A stretch of 64,000 bases of DNA, taken from contig NC_009415.2 of NCBI RefSeq assembly GCF_000002875.2, forward strand, positions 444,001-508,000, written 5' to 3'. Shown here piece by piece: positions 62,201 to 64,000 of this stretch. The notes under the pieces were generated by a model. The model was not told the DNA's origin. It searched no databases and worked only from the letters and a program-made list of their open reading frames with translations. The DNA is from Leishmania infantum JPCM5. Lineage: Eukaryota > Euglenozoa > Kinetoplastea > Trypanosomatida > Trypanosomatidae. A program made the position numbers and the translations under genes. Position 1 is the first letter of the stretch, and the number at the start of each line of letters is the position of its first letter.

Positions 62201-64000
62201 AAAGCTTCTGCTTCGGGTAGCGGTGCGCGATCGGCAGCGCCGTCTCCGGCGCTATTTGCCTCCAGTGCGCCATCCGTTTTCTTAAGCTCTTGAGCGACAT
62301 ATGTGCTGAGGTCTGCGTGCACAAACTCGGCTGCAACGTCATGAATTAGAATGAATGACGGTGTCTGCTGCTGGGCGTCGCCGGCACCTGCTGCCCGGGA
62401 GACGTCCGTGGGCATCGCACGACTCGCTGCGAGGGGAATGTCTTCGACGGCCGGCACCAGCTCATCGTCGGCGTCGAAGAACATATTCAAGCGCCGGAGC
62501 GAGACGAATAGCTTCGTCATGAGCTGCAGTGCAAACGGTAACATGGAGACGAGGCCCATAAGCAGGTTGAACAGCGCAATGGCTGGGAAAACAATAGTGG
62601 GCGTTAGGGTGTGGCCGGTCACGCTGAACGTGAAGAAGACGCTGGCAATGACGAAGCCCGGCGTCGCGTTGAACTGGAAGAAGACCATCATGATGGCCTG
62701 CTGCAACTTCTTGAGGTGCGAGAGCTCCACGCTGCGCAGCTTCTCGATGCGGCGGATGAAAAACGGTTCCCACGACATAAACTTGGCGACACGGATGCCG
62801 GAGAAAAACTCAGTCGTAGCCTTGACGCGGTGATCCGTTGCCTGGGCTTTGCGGCGGTAGCTTGAGCTCATCTTTCGCACCATGTAGGCTTGCAGGGGCA
62901 TGAATACAAGTGCCACCACTCCGCCGACGCACACACTCGCACCCAGCAACACATAGAGCTGGTAGAAGACTATGGCCAGCATGAACGGGGTGGAGGCCAG
63001 CGTCCAAAACATCATAATGAACCGACCCATCACCTCCACATCAGTACTCATCAAATTTGTCAGCCGCCCCGCGTTGAAAGCGGGATGGTGAGTCGCCTTT
63101 GGGGACATGGTGAAGACCTTCTCAAACAGAGCGGCCGAAAGGGCGTTGCGCACCTGCAGAGAGCTACGACGGCGCACGTGGTACTGCTTGTTGCCAGCAA
63201 GCGTCTCTCCAACCATGGTGACGAACATGAGCGCCGCAAGCCATACTCCGCGCTGCCAGCCGATGCCGGGTGAGCCTGCACTGCTGACACGATGCACCCA
63301 CGCAAAGAAAAAATCTAATGAAGAAACGGGGGAAGTAATGGTGGCTGTGAGCCCGGCCTCGCTCCGACCTTTGCGCTCGCCTACGCCACCGAGGTACGCC
63401 ACAAACCACTTCAACAAGAGAGGAGTCATCAGCTGGCATCCGTTTCGGATGATGCCGAGAACAACAACGTGCATTATGCTTTGGCGGAAGAGCGTCCACA
63501 CTGCCCACCACACCTGAATGGGGTGGGGACACTGCTGCGCGGACTCCGGTAGCTCCTTTAGCAACGCTCGCGTGGATGAGACCTGGCTTGCGTCATCCCG
63601 CAATCCCAGGCGAAACACAACGTCCTCGACTCGCTCGCACGTCAGCACCGTGTCGTCTTCCACGGGGTCGAACAGGTGCTCGCCATCCACCTCGCCGCGG
63701 TGATACGCGCCGGGACCCTGCTCCGGGACAGGGGCGCTGCATCCGCGGCACAGCAGCCACCCCATGCAGCGCCGAACGCAGCAGCCACGGCGCCGCGACG
63801 GGGCCACGCGCCACTCCACGCCCGCGTACAGCCGCCCCGGCGTGCCGTACTGCTGCACCGCGCCCACCCAGCGCAGCACGCCGTCGCTGGCGTCGTCCCA
63901 GCGCACGCCGACGCGCGCGCCGACGTAGCCGTCCCACGCATGGCGGCGCGCTCGCTGGCGCTGCAGCTCCGCCGACAGCGCGACGCCAGCGTTGTAGGCG
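59281..64000 (-). CDS. ABC transporter, ABCC (MRP-like) subfamily, 5' end cut by window edge
   Basis: A full-size exporter with two membrane domains and two nucleotide-binding domains. NBD1 has GPTGSGKST (nt 61914-61947), LSGGQKARVSLA (61645-61683) and LLDDPLSALD; the aspartate after Walker B is typical of ABCC NBD1. NBD2 has GRTGSGKST (59923-59950), YSVGQRQLL (59614-59650), LLMDEAT and an H-loop histidine (TIAHRLH). The first signature residue in NBD2 is Y rather than the usual L. ABCC pumps export thiol conjugates and drugs; in Leishmania, chromosome 31 ABCC genes include the pentamidine-resistance type, but I cannot tell which paralogue this is. The reading frame stays open to position 64000 and there is no in-frame ATG near the N-terminus (63906 is GTG), so the gene continues beyond the window. 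The linker after NBD1 is low complexity. Confidence 0.95.
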   Translation of the reverse strand, partial: AYNAGVALSAELQRQRARRHAWDGYVGARVGVRWDDASDGVLRWVGAVQQYGTPGRLYAGVEWRVAPSRRRGCCVRRCMGWLLCRGCSAPVPEQGPGAYHRGEVDGEHLFDPVEDDTVLTCERVEDVVFRLGLRDDASQVSSTRALLKELPESAQQCPHPIQVWWAVWTLFRQSIMHVVVLGIIRNGCQLMTPLLLKWFVAYLGGVGERKGRSEAGLTATITSPVSSLDFFFAWVHRVSSAGSPGIGWQRGVWLAALMFVTMVGETLAGNKQYHVRRRSSLQVRNALSAALFEKVFTMSPKATHHPAFNAGRLTNLMSTDVEVMGRFIMMFWTLASTPFMLAIVFYQLYVLLGASVCVGGVVALVFMPLQAYMVRKMSSSYRRKAQATDHRVKATTEFFSGIRVAKFMSWEPFFIRRIEKLRSVELSHLKKLQQAIMMVFFQFNATPGFVIASVFFTFSVTGHTLTPTIVFPAIALFNLLMGLVSMLPFALQLMTKLFVSLRRLNMFFDADDELVPAVEDIPLAASRAMPTDVSRAAGAGDAQQQTPSFILIHDVAAEFVHADLSTYVAQELKKTDGALEANSAGDGAADRAPLPEAEAFLPDRQPSSSSAAPAPAGPVTEPLNAKGSHTGHGDAAASSEPLSSSAQKSTAEITFNEDSIYVLKTKTLLADVDLRVPRGRLTVVLGPTGSGKSTLLDALIGALAVTRGRVACSRSVAYVPQQPWTMNATLRDNVIFFGAPDAAAFERAVRSSQLASDLALLADGAETEIGENGINLSGGQKARVSLARAVYADRDVYLLDDPLSALDAQVGERVMRECVCGALAGKTRVLATHQVSAAAYADLVVLLEEGRVAFQGSGEAYYKDHLARQVSQRGAASSDDTEGAAEKEAPVANITAEKKLSDLMEEEPPAADTTLTAVSEVEGRAIENKGKLLTEEERFRGGVGWDVYVRYMKACGGVGACVSIMALYLATEVVMMSTSIWLALWSTKWLPLSATQYSFIYVGLSFASALATPLRYWLSMSMMRRASREVHQELLRSVACATLQFFDTTPLGRIVNRFTNDMSNIDSDLQGSYSYLLSTISTFFSTVAMMVATQVFVLGILIPCMVAYYYLLKFYARANREIKRLVNRVNSPMLSVLQEAIGGRWTVQAYGAAPAVIQKALQCADVVYTCSYLQLGAELWLSVRIQMLSASITVAVALGAVAAMHLSFLPSHIGLLSLSLTLALEISSLLDGIVTVLASVEADMNSIERVFYMTDHIEHEDLQEAVAAEVQRITEGAHGPERRCAETLAESEEPSGLDNWSSPLLIRQSGNTQFGALVLEHVDMRYRPGLPLVLRDVCFAVAPGQKVGVVGRTGSGKSTLLLAFLRLVEVCGGRMLVCGRDARDYGVRELRRLFSTIPQDPLLFEGTVRSNVDPFGCCGDAAVWRALRQVGMEERVRGEAGGLDGRVQEGGANYSVGQRQLLCLARALLKRGSAFLLMDEATANVDPALDRQIQRTVQHTFRDYTVVTIAHRLHTVAACDVILVMDQGRVLEFGSPRELVERQGSAFGALVRSLGRDGEQLFREAMRSALAE

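Noticed and set aside
1..64000. CRISPR arrays, bacterial operons or ribosome-binding sites
   Set aside because: None seen; the gene layout is trypanosomatid, and the simple repeats are microsatellites.

Overview
The window looks like a stretch of a Leishmania (trypanosomatid) chromosome. The evidence is single-exon genes separated by 0.6-4.9 kb spacers rich in pyrimidine tracts and microsatellites, high GC at third codon positions, every protein gene on the same (minus) strand as expected of a polycistronic unit, and SIDER-type retroposons. From memory, a vacuolar H+-pyrophosphatase near ABCC transporters recalls Leishmania chromosome 31. I cannot name the species. Transcription runs from right (64000) to left (1).

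Layout in transcription order: an ABCC transporter cut by the right edge (59281->64000); a coiled-coil protein with a dynein stalk-like module (55677-57560); a larger coiled-coil protein with a more degenerate version of that module (50469-53741); a low-complexity acidic-tailed protein (45123-49001); a spacer with two SIDER-like elements facing a convergent tRNA-Gly/tRNA-Glu pair; a protein with C-terminal leucine-rich repeats (39217-41913); the acidocalcisomal H+-pyrophosphatase (36206-38611); a 4.9 kb spacer with a third SIDER-like element; a giant 4946-residue protein (16508-31348); five tandem small tail-anchored cytochrome b5-like genes (5996-15176); a 629-residue leucine-rich-repeat protein (2981-4870); and 3 kb of spacer.

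Four things stand out. (1) The giant protein joins a ubiquitin-like domain and ubiquitin-binding-type zinc fingers to a core whose motifs, in order, resemble SecA/SF2 ATPase motifs. (2) The five b5-like proteins are minimal: the two heme-ligand histidines stay 24 residues apart in all, but the usual N-terminal strand/helix is missing, and each ends in a transmembrane tail with basic residues. (3) Two neighbouring genes carry dynein stalk-like modules without a motor. (4) A near-perfect 366 bp inverted repeat (one mismatch seen) brackets the pyrophosphatase, an LRR gene and both tRNAs.

Domain calls come from reading motifs by eye. No database search or structure prediction was run. Start codons were chosen as ATG in a plausible 5' context; several longer open frames begin at non-ATG codons or run through a likely splice-acceptor pyrimidine tract.
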